From: Yamagishiella unicocca
Lineage: Eukaryota > Chlorophyta > Chlorophyceae > Chlamydomonadales > Volvocaceae
Direction of reading: 5' to 3'
Length of the DNA stretch: 64,000 nucleotides
Assembly (NCBI GenBank): GCA_003116995.1
Contig: BDSL01000009.1
Location: forward strand, 1,054,001-1,118,000
The stretch's first letter is position 1. Every line of letters starts with the position of its first letter. Shown here one piece after another: positions 41,914 through 54,962 of the stretch. Below the pieces are notes generated by a model. It saw only the letters and a list, made by a program, of their open reading frames with translations, searched no databases and was not told the origin of the DNA. A program made the translations under genes and the position numbers.

Positions 41914-42875
41914 GGTCGTGGTAGTTTGCGTGCCTAGGGAGCGTCACTGCGCGTGACCGAAGTGGGGGATGTGCCGCATGCGTGCAGGCGCGCGGCGCCG
42001 TTGGTGGAAGCGTAGAAGGGTATCTGCTTCATCGCCTTCGGAATATTGAAGAGGCGTTCGCGTTAGCGCGCTGTACCTCCGACCTGAGCGCACGTCCGGG
42101 GCCTGGCATGCGTCGTCGTGTACCCCTTGCCCACGGATCTGTTCGGACCCATGTACTGGAATCATCTACGTAGGCAATAGTTTTCCAGTACATGAGCCTA
42201 CGGTTTTTCGGATGTGCCGAGTGGTGGCCCAGGGAAGGTGTGCGGGGTAAAGCGCAGGTGTGGGGGTCCCGCGGATGTTTAGCATGCGGAACATGAATAA
42301 ATAAGACGGCCTTGGTGTCCAGTTTTCCCCACGGGCTAAGTTTTGCACGGTCAACGTCGCTCGTGGTGCTCAATCGTTTTGTCACTGAGCCTTATCGTCC
42401 CATATCACTGCCTGCGTGTGGAAGTATGTGTTGTGGTTTCAAACTCTTTTTTAGGCTTCGTGAAAGCATATGGTCGTGTGTCAAGCTGATTGCCTGCGGC
42501 CAACAATAAGTGCTGGTGGCGGGGCAGTCTTACGCGGTGTGTGTACAGAGAAGACAATCTGAGTCGGTTTGAGAGTGTTCCCGCCAGTTTGAAATGTCAC
42601 AACAAAAGCTAAGGGCGGCAATATGTCAAGAACGTGAACATGTAATGACAAGACAACAGTGGAACAAAATTGTATCCTGGTTTATTTCTCATAATGCACA
42701 TAATTTTAAGCTCAAGGTCATCGCGGCAGCACGTCCATCACAAAGTCCAGCCGCCTCTTGTTCATGCGCGCCGTACATGTACGATAAACGTGAATGAATA
42801 GCCCTCCCAGCATATTACCAAATCTTTTGGGTGCGAACTGCAGCGGGGCCCACGCCCACCAGTCGCATCGAAAAA
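41914..42875. other. FAP 3' flank and GSF1 upstream region
   Basis: No additional gene is supported. A TGTAA at about 42641 (AACATGTAATGAC) is a candidate distal FAP poly(A) signal. The AT-rich part from about 42640 to 42875 should include the promoter of the glutamate synthase gene. Confidence 0.5.
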
Positions 42876-45800
42876 ATGGATACTCAATTGCGCGCTCATC
42901 AGCGCGCTGGCTCGCGCCTGGACAGCAGCCAGCGCTCGGCGCTTCCCGCCGTGCCTACCGCACCCCGTGTCCCTTCCAGCCGCCGCACCGCTCAGTCGCA
43001 GGCCAAGGTTTGTGCATATAGATTTGAAAATTGAACGCGCTAATCTTGCGCGCAAAGCGCTTTGGACAGGGGCGTAGGTTTACAGCGAGGACGTGCCACG
43101 CGGCCGCCCTAACGCGCTGTCACGAGGATGGAGGCTGATCAGCTCGGCGTATTCGCTAATTGTTGTGCTGCAGAATGTGAAGCGTGCCACGCCGGCGCAT
43201 GCAGCGCTCAGCCGCGGGGTCGCGCCGTTCGCGGCTCTGGCTCAGCCCACTGGGGCTTCGGCTGAACCCTTCCTGACGCCGGAGGTGATGGAGCCTGCCG
43301 CCACGGCCAGCACCTATGAGCCTAAGGTTGCAGATATGGAGGACATCCTGCGCGAGCGGGACGCCTGCGGAGTAAGCACGGGCGCTGATCTTGTTGCTGA
43401 CCGGCATGCGTGCAAACCAACCAGCGTTTGTCGAATGGGTCTCCGCGCAGGTCGGCTTCATCGCCAGCCTGAAGAACGTTCAGAGCCACACTGTGGTCAA
43501 ACAGGTGCGACCCAATTGGCTTTGCAGCGCGGCGGCGTTGGACCAACGTGCTGATGTTCGAGTCGGTCGTTACAGGCTCTGACGGCACTTGGCTGTATGG
43601 AGCACCGTGGAGCTTGCTCTGCTGACAACGATTCGGGTGATGGTGCTGGCCTTATGACTCAAATTCCCTGGAAGCTGCTGAAGAAGGAAATGCCGCAGCT
43701 TAATGAGCTTACCACCGGGTAGGGTTCGCGAGCAGGCATTTTTACTTGAACCTACGGACCAAACTGTATATGGCAGGTGTGCAGTAAATTGCGCTGGCAA
43801 TCGTCTAAGGGCGTCTATGCATTTTGCTTGCAGCGTTGGGATGGTCTTCATGCCCAACAACGACGAGCTTGAGGCGCAATGCAAGCAGATCCTTGAGGCT
43901 GTGTGCGCTAAGGAGGGCGTGAAGGTCTTGGGTTGGCGCAAGGTGCCAGTCGACCACAGCATAGTCGGCCGATTCGCCAAGGTGACGGAGCCGCGTATCT
44001 GGCAGGTCATGATTGAGGGCAAGGCTGGGCAGGTTGGCGACGAACTGGAGCGTGAGCTGTTCGTTGTCCGTAAGCTTGTGGAGAAGGCTAAGAACGCACA
44101 GCTGCCGGCGGAGTTCGCGCCGGACTTCTACCTGTGCACACTGTCCAGCCGCACTATCACATACAAGGGCATGCTGCGCTCCGCGGTCGTGGGTGCATTC
44201 TACCGCGATTTGGAGAACCCAGATTACGAGTCCGCCTTCGCCATCTACCACCGCCGCTTCTCGACCAACACCACGCCCAAGTGGCCCCTGGCGCAACCCA
44301 TGCGTGTGCTCGGCCACAACGGTGAGGACATTTTCTTACGGCCTGGGATAACCCTCCATAACACGCCCCAGCTTCTAGGATCGCCAGGTGTACCGCACCC
44401 CCGCGTGCCGCTTGGCACCTTCAATTCGTGCACGTGACCATTCTGGGCCTGTCCCGCAGTTGCCCCACGCGTTGAATTTGACTGCAAACAAAACGTCTTG
44501 GTTGTATAATCAGCTGACAATGCAAAGTTTCACCGCTGTGGCATACCAGCGCTGCGGCAGACAGTCCACCACAACCCGCTAAAAGCAGTCCACCACAACC
44601 CGTAAAAAGCAGTCCATGGGGACTAATCCTGGGCAAGTTAACCCCGCGAGGCGAACCCAAATGGGCTAAGAGGCGCGTGAATCGCATCCACGATGTGATG
44701 TTGGTGTGTGATTTTGGTGCGCTTCCTGGGCCACCGCGTGTGCTCGGCAACGTCAGGATGTAAGCAACGTCAGCAGCGACCAAGGCGCTGACGCCGCCCC
44801 CTCCCCCATTTGCTCCACCTGTTCCGGACAGGCGAAATCAACACCCTGCAGGGCAACCTGAACTGGGTCGTCTCTCGCGAGCACGAGCTGAAGAACGACG
44901 TCTGGAAGGGCCGCGAGGAGGAGCTGACGCCTCTGTGCAACGCCGCGCAGTCGGACAGCGCTAACCTGGACAATGTGGCGGAGCTGCTGGTGCGCACGGG
45001 CATGGATCCGCAGGACGCGCTGATGCTGCTGGTGCCGGAGGCGTACCGCAACCACCCGGACCTCATGAAGGAGTACCCGGAGGTGAGGGCAGAGCCGGGG
45101 TGGGGGTAAGGGCGGGGCAAGGCCAGGGCCGGGGAGGATGGGGGGGAACAGGATGGGGGCTGCAGCGGCATGTTGGAAACGAATGAAGGCCTGGAGGACG
45201 CAACTGGAACGAGCGGTGGGCTGGCGCGGAGCAGGACGCGTGACTCCGACATAAAAGGAACAAGCTCGCTTTCTAATATGGTGCCTCTTGAGGCGCTTCT
45301 GGGGAGTAAAAAGTCGTCAGGCTGTCAGGGTTTCGAGAGAGCAACATGGAGCAGCAGCAGCGCGCATGATGCACGGTCTGAGTGCGGGACGGAGTGTGAT
45401 GGAGTCCGCGCTGTCTTCTGGACAACGCGAATGCACAGAAGGATGCATGGTGCCTGCGGAAGTTATGAGGATTCCAGAGCTTGCGCAGCATGGCACACAT
45501 CACGTAGACACGTTGCAGGCGGACATGGAGCAGGCTGGGTGGCGGTCACGTGTGGCAGGGGATGTTTCTAGCAGCAAGCAGCGTTCGTCATTATGTCATT
45601 TGAGTGGGAGCTCTTGCTGCAACCCCTGTCGATACTAGGCAGAGCATCGCACGGGCATCAGGAAACGCATGTTTTCTTTTCGTCTAGGCGGAGCTGTCTG
45701 AACGGGGCCGCTGGATTTAATGATGCACATTCTGCTGCCGGGGTGCACGTTTCTTGTAATGAGCTGCGCATGGTATTTCAAGGCAACGCGCATAAGCGTG

Positions 45801-48800
45801 GGTGTTCGCCTTGGATGCTTGTGGAGGGGGCCTTCTGCGGCCTTCTGGGCCTAATGCTGCCTTTTCCCGGAACACCGCCGGTGACAAGAACTACTTGTGG
45901 TGATGCCGTATGGACGGATGCCAAAGAGACCAGATGTGCTGGTTTGTTCCAGACGAGAGGCGAATGCAGTGCTTCACAACTAGCAGAGGCCGCCCCGAGG
46001 CTCCGACGCGCGTGGAAACCTCTCATGGCATGGAACTCCTCTCCCGCCCGGCCACCTGACTGCCCCCAACACTCCGTTCCTCCTCCGCCCAGGTGGTCGA
46101 CTTCTACGAGTTCTTTGAGGGCCTGCAGGAGGGCTGGGATGGCCCCGCGCTGCTGGTGTTCTCGGACGGCAAGCGCGTGGGTGCTCGCCTGGACCGCAAC
46201 GGCCTGCGCCCCGCCCGCTTCTGGCGCACCAAGGACGACATGATCTACGTGGCGTCGGAGGTGGGAGTCCTGGGTGACGTCATCACCAATGCGGAGAACA
46301 TCGTGGCCAAGGGCCGCCTGGGACCAGGTGCGGCGCGTTGAGGGAGCGGGGGAAGGGCAGGAAGGGGTCGGGACGTGGCGGCTTTGTGGCGGTCAGGATG
46401 GCGGGTTTGTGGCGGGTGTGGCGGTCAGGACGTGGCGGGTGTGTTCCCAGTCTGCTGGTGCCTTGCTGCTTGTTATGGCGTCGACAGCTCGATGCAGCCG
46501 CCACGCCGATCACCAAGCGCTCCCGCCCCACACCACCCAGCCGCGTCGCCACTTACCACGTGTCCCGCCCCTCCCGGCTTCACCTCTTCTTGCTCGCCCC
46601 TTAGGCCAGATGATTTGCGCCGACCTGGAGAAGGCCACCTTCATGGAGACTGGAGCCATCAGCAAGATGGTCGCCACCCGCCAGCCGTATAAGCAGTGGC
46701 TGGAGAAGAGCCTGCGGCGCCTGTCGGAGCTGGGCGAATCGTCCTACCTCAACGAGCCAATGTATGACGCCGCCACCATGCTGCGCATGCAGGCCGCCAT
46801 CGGTGAGAGCAGACTCCTGGTCTCAGCTCAGCTAAGGAGCGGCAGCGCTGTCTATTTGTACAGCGAAGCATGCGACCAGCGGCATAACTGCCATGAATGG
46901 GCATCACGTTTGTGGCATGTGCGAATGTCACTCTGCGGCGCGCGACTGCCGGCAGCTGTCGCCCCGGCTGTTGGTATTGGTGTTGTTGTTGTCTTCTATT
47001 GCTCTGACCAGAACCTGCTGCTGCTGGGCGCCTGGTGTGTCTTCAGGCATGGGCGCCGAGGACGCCCAGATGGTGGTTGAGTCTCAGGCACAGTCGGGGG
47101 TAGAGCCCACGTACTGCATGGGTGACGACATCCCTCTGGCGGTGCTGTCGGACAAGCCGCACATGCTGACGGACTACTTCAAGCAGCGCTTCGCACAGGT
47201 GAGCAGCCGGAGTGGGGGGCGGGGTGAAAAGCGGCCACTACCGTAAGGGCGCGGTGCGGTGCCGTGCTGTCGCTACCTGGCAGATGCCAACCAGCATCCA
47301 CCGTTGCCCACCCTTACCTACCCTTGTACCTTCACCTACAAAGCCTTGCATGTTGCGGTCCTAGGTCGGTGCTGCCAGCCCTGGTCGCGCCCCATGTCTC
47401 TCCACCTTACCGCGTCTCGTGTCACCTGGCCCAGCGCTGACCCCCTCCCCTCCCCTCCCCTCCACCGGCTATCCCACCCAGGTGACCAACCCGCCCATCG
47501 ATCCGCTCCGTGAGGGCCTGGTGATGAGCCTGGAGATGCGCCTGGGTGCCCGCGGCAACCTGCTGGCGCCGGGAGCCGACTCGTACAAGCAGGTGTGTGT
47601 GAAGCGGCATAAAAACTGGTCACACGACATGGATATCACTTACCTGGCACATTGTCGTCGGGCATATAGTTGTGGGGGTGGGAGGACCGGGGATGGATGG
47701 AGGCAGGGACTCTGAAGCGGTCTCTGAAGCGGCCGCTGGGACCATCGTGGCGTCCGACATTGACGTGAACACCGATAACAGGCAGGCTGTTAACGAGCAT
47801 CCGCGAACGACGCCTGGATTTGCAAAAATGGCGTCGGCTACGGCCGCTAAGCAGGCCACAATGTAGCACATGGTGGGGCGATGTGTGGACATGCGCCTCA
47901 GCTATCAGACTGCTGCTCCCTCCTCCTCGTCCTCCCCCTTACCGTCCCCACCCTCCCCCAATACCACGGCTCACGTGCAGGTGCTGCTGGACAGCCCCAT
48001 CCTGCTGGAGTCTGAGCTGCAGGCCGTGGCCTCGGACAAGATCCTGGGCTCCAAGACCTTCAAGCTGTTTTTCGAGGTCGGCAAGGCGGGCGCCCTTGAG
48101 GCATCGCTGCGCAAGCTGTGCTCCGACGTGGAGGCTGCCGTGCGCTCCGGCTGCCAGTGCGTCGTTCTGTCGGACCGCCCTGACGTCATGGACTCATCCA
48201 AGGCGCCCATCCCGGCGCTGCTGGCCGTGGGTGCAGTGCACCACCACCTGATCCGCACCTCGCTGCGCAGCGACACGTCAATCGTGGCCGATACCGCCAC
48301 CTGCTTCTCGACGCACCACGCCGCGATGCTGATTGGTTTCGGCGCGCACGCCGTGTGCCCGTACCTGGGCTACGAGACCAGCCGCCAGTGGCGCCTTTCG
48401 AGCCGCACGCAGAGCCTGATCAAGGCTGGCAAGGTGGGGACTGCTGAGACACACCATCAGCAGCAGTGTGCACGGCGCTGTTTGCACCGACCCTCCGCTG
48501 ACCCTAATCTTGAAGCGCAGCTCTTAGCACGGAACCCTTTTGGAAAATCACCGTGCAATGCTGCGATTGTCTTCGACCTCGACTCCCGGTGCGACTGAGT
48601 TCTGACTCGCTCCCATCCCATCCCCCGCTCCTCTGTCTGGCGCTGCCCTCAGGTCCCCGACATCAGCGTGCAGGCCAGCCAGAAGAACTTCAAGAAGTCT
48701 CTGGAGAAGGGTGTCCTCAAGATCCTGTCCAAGATGGGCATCTCGCTGCTGTCGTGCTACCACGGCGCGCAGATCTTCGAGGCGTACGGCCTGGGCAAGG

Positions 48801-51668
48801 ATGTGGTGGACCTGTGCTTCCGGTGAGAGGAGAGCGGGAACACAGCAGGGACGAGGGAGGAGGAGCTCAGGAGGGGCCGAAAGAGAGGTGTTTGTTATTG
48901 TCGGTACCCGCACCAACCTAACCGCACGGACGCAGACCAGGCACTCACACTCTTGCTGTTGTTCCACGTGTTTCGACCGTCTACTGACTGCCGACCGCCA
49001 TGCTTGGCGATGGCCCCTCCCTTCCCCCGGCTGCAGCGGCACCGTGTCCCGCATCGGCGGCATGAGCCTGGACGACCTGCAGCGCGAGTCTGAGAGCATG
49101 TGGGTCAAGGGCTTCCCGGAGAAGGCCATGAACAAGCTGGAGGACTTTGGCTTCATCCAGTCCCGAGCCAAGGGTGAGCGGGCTTCTGGGCGGGAGGGCG
49201 CGAGCGGCGGCGGGGCCTAAGAGCGGCTCGATGCACACGGAGCTGCTAGCAGAGTCGGTGCTGACGGACCCGAGCGCGGTAGCATCTGCGCCACCCAGCA
49301 TAGGCCGTGCGCTCCCAGGCACACCAGTAAAAGAGGTTTACTTGGAAGCAGTCGGAGCACTGCCTGTGTACCCGGAGGCCGCCCCCGCGTTGCCGGCGCC
49401 TGGCGGGACCTGGCGACTAGCGCGTGAACAATCTTTCCGATGTGCCCCTAGCCTTAACCTCCCCACCCCGCGATGTGTCGCTTGCGTCACGCAGGCGAGT
49501 ACCACAGCAACAACCAGGAGATGGCCAAGCTGCTGCACAAGGCCATTGGCCTCGGCAACGGCTCCCAGGCCAACCCCGAGGTCTACAAGGCCTACCAGCA
49601 GCACTTTGTGGACGCGCCAGTGGCAGTTTTGCGCGACTGCCTGACCTTCAAGTCGGACCGCCCCGCCATCCCCATCGACCAGGTGGAGCCCGCCGCAGCC
49701 ATCATGGAGCGCTTCTGCACCGGCGGCATGTCGCTGGGCGCTATTTCCCGCGAGACCCACGAGACCATCGCCATCGCCATGAACCGCATCGGCGGCAAGT
49801 CGAACAGCGGCGAGGGCGGCGAGGACCCGGTGCGCTGGCTGCACCTTGAGGACGTGGACGCGGCCGGAAAGTCGCCCTCCACGCCGCACCTGCGCGGCCT
49901 GCGCAACGGCGACACGGCCACCTCGAAGATCAAGCAGGTGGCTTCCGGCCGCTTCGGCGTCACGCCCGAGTACATCATGAACGCCGACCAGCTGGAGATC
50001 AAGATCGCGCAGGGCGCCAAGCCCGGGGAGGGCGGCCAGCTGCCCGGCCAGAAGGTCTCGCCCTACATCGCGGAGCTGCGCCGCTCCAAGCCCGGCGTGC
50101 CGCTCATCAGCCCGCCGCCGCACCACGACATCTACTCGATCGAGGACCTCGCGCAGCTCATCTACGACCTGCACCAGGTCAACCCGCGCGCCAAGGTCAG
50201 CGTCAAGCTGGTCGCCGAGGCGGGCATCGGGGTAGTTGCCTCTGGCGTGGCCAAGGCCAACGCCGACATCATCCAGGTGTCGGGCCACGATGGCGGCACC
50301 GGCGCCTCGCCCATCTCCTCCATCAAGCACGCTGGTGGCCCCATGGAGATGGGCCTGGCGGAGACCCACCAGACGCTGGTGCGCAACGAGCTCCGCGAGC
50401 GCGTCGTCCTCCGTGTTGATGGCGGCGTCCGCAACGGCCGTGACGTGCTCCTGGGCGCGCTGCTGGGCGCCGACGAGTTCGGGTTCGGCACCGTGGCCAT
50501 GATCGCCACCGGCTGCATCATGGCGCGCGTCTGCCACACCAACAACTGCCCAGTCGGCGTTGCGTCGCAGCGCGAGGAGCTGCGCGCTCGCTTCCCCGGC
50601 ACGCCCGAGGACCTGGTCAACTACTTCCACTTCGTGGCCGAGGAGGTGCGCGCCGGCCTGGCAGACATGGGCTACAAGAGCCTGGACGAGGTGATTGGCC
50701 GCGCCGACCTGCTCAACCAGCGCGAGGTGAAGCTGGCCAAGACGGAGGGCCTGGATCTGTCCTTCCTGACCACCTTCGCTGGCGCCTCGGGCGCGTCGAG
50801 CGCGCGCCGCGTGCAGGAGGTGCACGACAACGGCCCGCAGCTGGACGACCGCATCCTCGCCGAGCCGGAGGTGATGGCCGCCATCAAGGAGGAGAAGGTG
50901 GTGCATAAGGCCTATGACATCATCAACGTGGACCGCTCGGCGCTGGGCCGCGTGGCGGGCGTCATCGCCAAGCACCACGGCGACAACGGCTTCGCCGGCA
51001 CGGTGCGCCTGACGCTGACGGGCTCTGGCGGCCAGTCGTTCGGGTGCTTCTGCATCAAGGGCCTGGAGGTCAAGCTGGTGGGCGAGGCCAACGACTACGT
51101 AGGCAAGGGCATGAATGGCGGCGAGATCGCCATTGTGCCGCCGCCCAACAGCCCCTTCAAGAGCGAGGACGCGTCGCTGGTGGGCAACACGTGCCTGTAC
51201 GGCGCCACCGGCGGCAGGCTGTTCGTCAACGGCCGCGCCGGCGAGCGCTTCGCGGTGCGCAACTCGATGGCGGAGGCCGTTGTGGAGGGCGCCGGCGACC
51301 ACTGCTGCGAGTACATGACTGGCGGCTGCGTGGTGGTGCTGGGCGCGGTGGGCCGCAACGTGGCGGCGGGCATGACCGGCGGTCTGGGCTACTTCCTGGA
51401 CGAGGACGGCTCGTTCTGCGACAAGGTCAACACGGAGATCGTGGCGGTCCAGCGGGTGGTGACGCAGGCAGGAGACGCGCACCTGCGCGGCCTCATTCAG
51501 GCCCACCACGACCGCACCGGCAGTGCCAAGGCCAAGCAGCTGCTAGGCAACTGGGAGGCGTCCGTGGCCAAGTTCTGGCAGCTGGTGCCGCCGGCCGAGA
51601 AGAACACGCCCGAGGTGAACCCCAACGTGGCGGTGCCGCAGGCAGCCAAGGTGGCGGTCAGGGCGTAA
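42876..51668 (+). CDS. GSF1: Ferredoxin-dependent glutamate synthase (Fd-GOGAT), plastid
   Basis: Fd-GOGAT makes two glutamates from glutamine and 2-oxoglutarate using reduced ferredoxin, the second step of plastid ammonium assimilation. Exons: 42876-43007, 43174-43371, 43451-43504, 43576-43718, 43834-44321, 44832-45082, 46093-46327, 46605-46802, 47047-47198, 47482-47592, 47981-48433, 48653-48822, 49037-49173, 49495-51668; phases agree, 1,631 residues. Residues 1-108 are a transit peptide and propeptide (ATG after GAAAAA). The glutaminase nucleophile is Cys109 (RDACGVGF), with [18 protein letters not shown] following. The central domain and the FMN barrel follow ([41 protein letters not shown]). 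The 3Fe-4S ligands are in [15 protein letters not shown] at about 50514-50550. The C-terminal beta-helix has GGEIAIVPP and YGATGG repeats. There is no NADH-type small subunit fused, as expected for the ferredoxin type. The 2.2-kb last exon contrasts with the short early ones. Confidence 0.96.
45083..46092 (+). other. Longest GSF1 intron
   Basis: 1,010 bases between exons 6 and 7. ORFs inside do not match glutamate synthase, and the proteins on both sides ([12 protein letters not shown] and [11 protein letters not shown]) join as in homologues. Nothing else is recognisable in it. Confidence 0.6.
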
Positions 51669-54600
51669 AGGAGCCAGCAACACCACACTGGGGGTTCGGC
51701 GATTTTTCACGTTGCATGGCGATATATGGCTGGCTGCTTGTGTGACCAACCGGTGGCGCGCTGGCGGGGAAGATCCGCTGCAGCGTTGGTTTTCCCGGGA
51801 ACTGTGCATTCTGGGCTAAGGCAAGGTCGGTCATTCGGTGCTCGTTGAGGGGGGCAGCTTGCTTGCACGGATGGTCCCACACAAGGGGAGGGGGAGAATG
51901 CACTGAGCGGCGGATGAGATTGATCTTTGGGGCACGGGCGGGGAAACTCAATACACCGATGAGGTGGTTACAGCGCCGCAGAGCGCACAGGAGGCGGCCG
52001 CAACGGAAGTCGCCTGGCAACAGCCGTCCGACTGACACGGAGGCAATAGCCCTGTCTGTACGATTGTGTTGTCAATGTGCGGTGGCAGGCCGCCATGCCC
52101 CCTGCAGCGGCGAGCCAAAGCCGTTTTGGCCTTGCTTGCCGCTGCTGGGCGCATGTTGTTTTCTCGAGGCAGCCACGTCTCGCGCATCCGGCCTTTAAAT
52201 GGGGCCGAGAAAGGCGCTTGTTGTACCCCATTGTATGCTCGTGTGCGCGTTGAGTTAGGAGCGGGGGGCGCGGTTCGCGAGGGCCGGCATCCGGTCTAGC
52301 TCGCGCGCGCCCAGTGTATCATATGCGATGAGCAAATCCACCCGCTCGTCTGCTGCCGCGGCGCGCCCGTCGCGCTCTGAGCGTGGGTGGGTGGGCGGGA
52401 AGAACATGAGTAGAGCGTAGCCTGCCTGAGGGGGCTTACGGGCAATGCACTCGTACGTGGTTGCACTCCTTTTTTGGCGAGCGGACTTGAGGTGATGTGC
52501 GTGCATCCAGCGGACGAGGAGGAAGCGATTTTAGTGACATGCAAATTGCCTCCACACGACGGTTGGAATGAAGCGGTTGACCTTGACCTTGACCGTTACC
52601 CCTTCACTAGGTAGGCGCCTGATGCGCCGTATCCGCAGTAATGCTATACATACTACCCGCCGGCTCTTCGTTCCTGCGTCTCGATCCCTTCCGCAACTCA
52701 TTGACGCGAGCCAGCCACATAATGTTCAGCACCGCAGGTGAACAGCACAGATGGGGAAGGTAGTGTTTGGTGCACTACCTGAAGAAATTTGCTGCCAAAG
52801 TCGGGCGATCTAGGTCTCCCCATCTGGGCGACAGGCCCTCCTTCCGATGCGGTGGGGCACTGACGCTCTCCCACTTTGCAAGGAGGCTTGTGGACTCGAT
52901 ACTGGTGCATATCCAAAAAGGTGGCGTCTGATCGTCGGGTAGTGGTTAGCGCAAAAGGCTCCGGAAGCTGTCCCGGCGCCTTGGTCCCCGCCTTCCTCAG
53001 TGACCCGCTTGCCTTGCAGCTGCGTATCCGGGCGTCGCCGTCATCAATCTAGGTGCGCTTTTAACGGTCTTTCTGTCCACCGTCTTGCTCTCTCCGGCGT
53101 GCCGGTGATGATGCCACCGCTGTCACCGCTGCGGATAAGTCCGATTCCCTTCGCGCGGCATGTGGTGTGAGAATTGTTTGGTGTCTCACGGCGCCACGGC
53201 CAACCGGGACGGGCCAAGATCCCGCTGAATGCGGCACGACGGCCGGTTAGCGGCAAAGCTTGTTCGCTGGTATGTCCTAATGTAAGCCTGTTCCACAGCG
53301 CGTTTGCCGTGAAAGCAGGATAACGTAATGCATAAACGGCCGCGATGCATCTCGTCAAATGGCTTAAGGAACATCGTGTGCGACAAGCCGACAACCCTGA
53401 GAAGGAAGGCAACGTATACATAGGAAATAATGGGCGGCGACGCCACATCGTGACGCAGCCATGGCCGGTAAGCATCTAAAAACACAATAGATTTCTATGG
53501 CTAGATATCCTACCGGTATATTGCTGCTCCTGAAGGCTGCTAAGGGGCTTGAGCCCAGCGGCACCATGCTCCATGCGCCACCTAGAAATTTCATGACTAT
53601 GTAATATATATGGTTGCTGCGAAGGCCATACAGGAGCTTCTGCCCAGTGGCGCCATGCTCCTTTATGCCCATGCCGCAGGCAACTTTTCAGTTGCGACAC
53701 AAATATTAAATAGTGGAAAGATTGGTTGAAAATTCAATGTTATACCATGTTCCGGCTACCAGAGGCGTGGGCGTGAATGGGTGCGTCATGTTCGTGGCCC
53801 AACTCGTAATGTAAGTTACAGTTTAACCACTTGCAAATGACTTTTGGTTCTGTGCATTAGTGATACGTGGCATATGGATGTTCCTCGCACGCAATGTAGC
53901 CACCGAACTCGGCTAACGAACAACGGCTTCGTGGAATGCATTCGTGTCTCACCCTTCCCTTTAGTACACAAGAATTAGCTCATAAAATTAACACCAGCTT
54001 TACATCTGTGTTATGATATGATACGCCGGAGACGCTCACCCGAACCCGGCTGAACTCGAACGACTGTCCGCGCACCACATCCTCGCCTGTATGTTTGCCA
54101 AACGCAGGTCACTTCAGCCTTCAACGATATTATATCCATGGCAAGGCATTTTTGCACACAGCCTCGCTTTCAAGGACCCGGCGGAACGCTGCAGCATCCA
54201 TGCGTCGACGAGCACTCGACCAGCCTCCCGAAGCTAAACCCTGAACGTTCATTGGTGTGCTGGCATTCGGCTTAGAATTTCAGGCCTATTTTGGACCGCC
54301 AAACGGAGACGATGTCGTGGGAGGGCCAAAGCGCACTTCGAAGGCGGATAGGCGCCTAGTGCACACTGAAAGCTGGGCATCTGCATGTTATCTGAGTACT
54401 TAATCAATGATGCAACTCCAGAAGTGTCCATCATGGCGTCTGTTTCATGATTACGATAGGTCGTCGCGGGTCGTCAAAGCCGGCCGGCCCTGTCGTCAGG
54501 CTACCATGAATCATCTTATTCCGCACAGTAATGACACCTAAATACAATAATGTGGCAAGCCAGCCACTAGAACGCGTTCAAGCAAGACTCTCACTGGTTG

Positions 54601-54962
54601 GAGCTTGGTAAGAAGGACTTAGCACTGATAGGTCCTTACAACGGAGCTCCATGGCAAAGCGCGACATCCCGCATATAAATTACTGCTATGGGCAGCATAC
54701 ATGCCGGCAGTTGAGGAAACAAATTAGCCTTTGCCTGCCCCCCCTTGCGGGGCCCCCTTTCATCATCGCGCTTGCGGGCAGAAGCCATTAGAAGACGCTA
54801 TATTTCCAGTGATACCTACATCATTGCACTTATACAAGCAAGGGATGATTGATAAGCCTGACTAGCTTGGTTCAAAGCTGCCCGCGATGACCAATTGTCC
54901 CGCCGAAGCGAGACCCCAGCGAGCTGGGAAGCCCTGGGCAGCTCAGTTCTGACATCAGTATC
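51669..54962. other. Long spacer between GSF1 and the KDM5 gene
   Basis: No gene can be supported over 3.3 kb. The base composition falls from GC-rich near 52.4 kb to AT-rich near 53.5-54.9 kb. A short minus-strand ORF at 52255-52506 has no recognisable family. Two diverged copies of a GCTCCTGAAGGC...CCATGCTCC-type block lie near 53523-53575 and 53612-53665. TGTAA occurs at about 53811, too far from GSF1 to assign. Confidence 0.5.

Noticed and set aside
49338..51509. 723-codon minus-strand ORF opposite the last GSF1 exon
   Set aside because: It is the shadow of a strongly biased, certain Fd-GOGAT exon and has no conserved motif of its own.
52255..52506. Minus-strand ORF of 83 codons downstream of GSF1
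   Set aside because: It has a fairly varied composition but no family signal, no clear upstream exons and no poly(A) context; probably chance or part of the GSF1 3' UTR.
53476..53700. Small gene at the GCTCC...CCATGCTCC duplicated block
   Set aside because: The two copies are diverged and carry no shared long frame; a short old duplication explains them.
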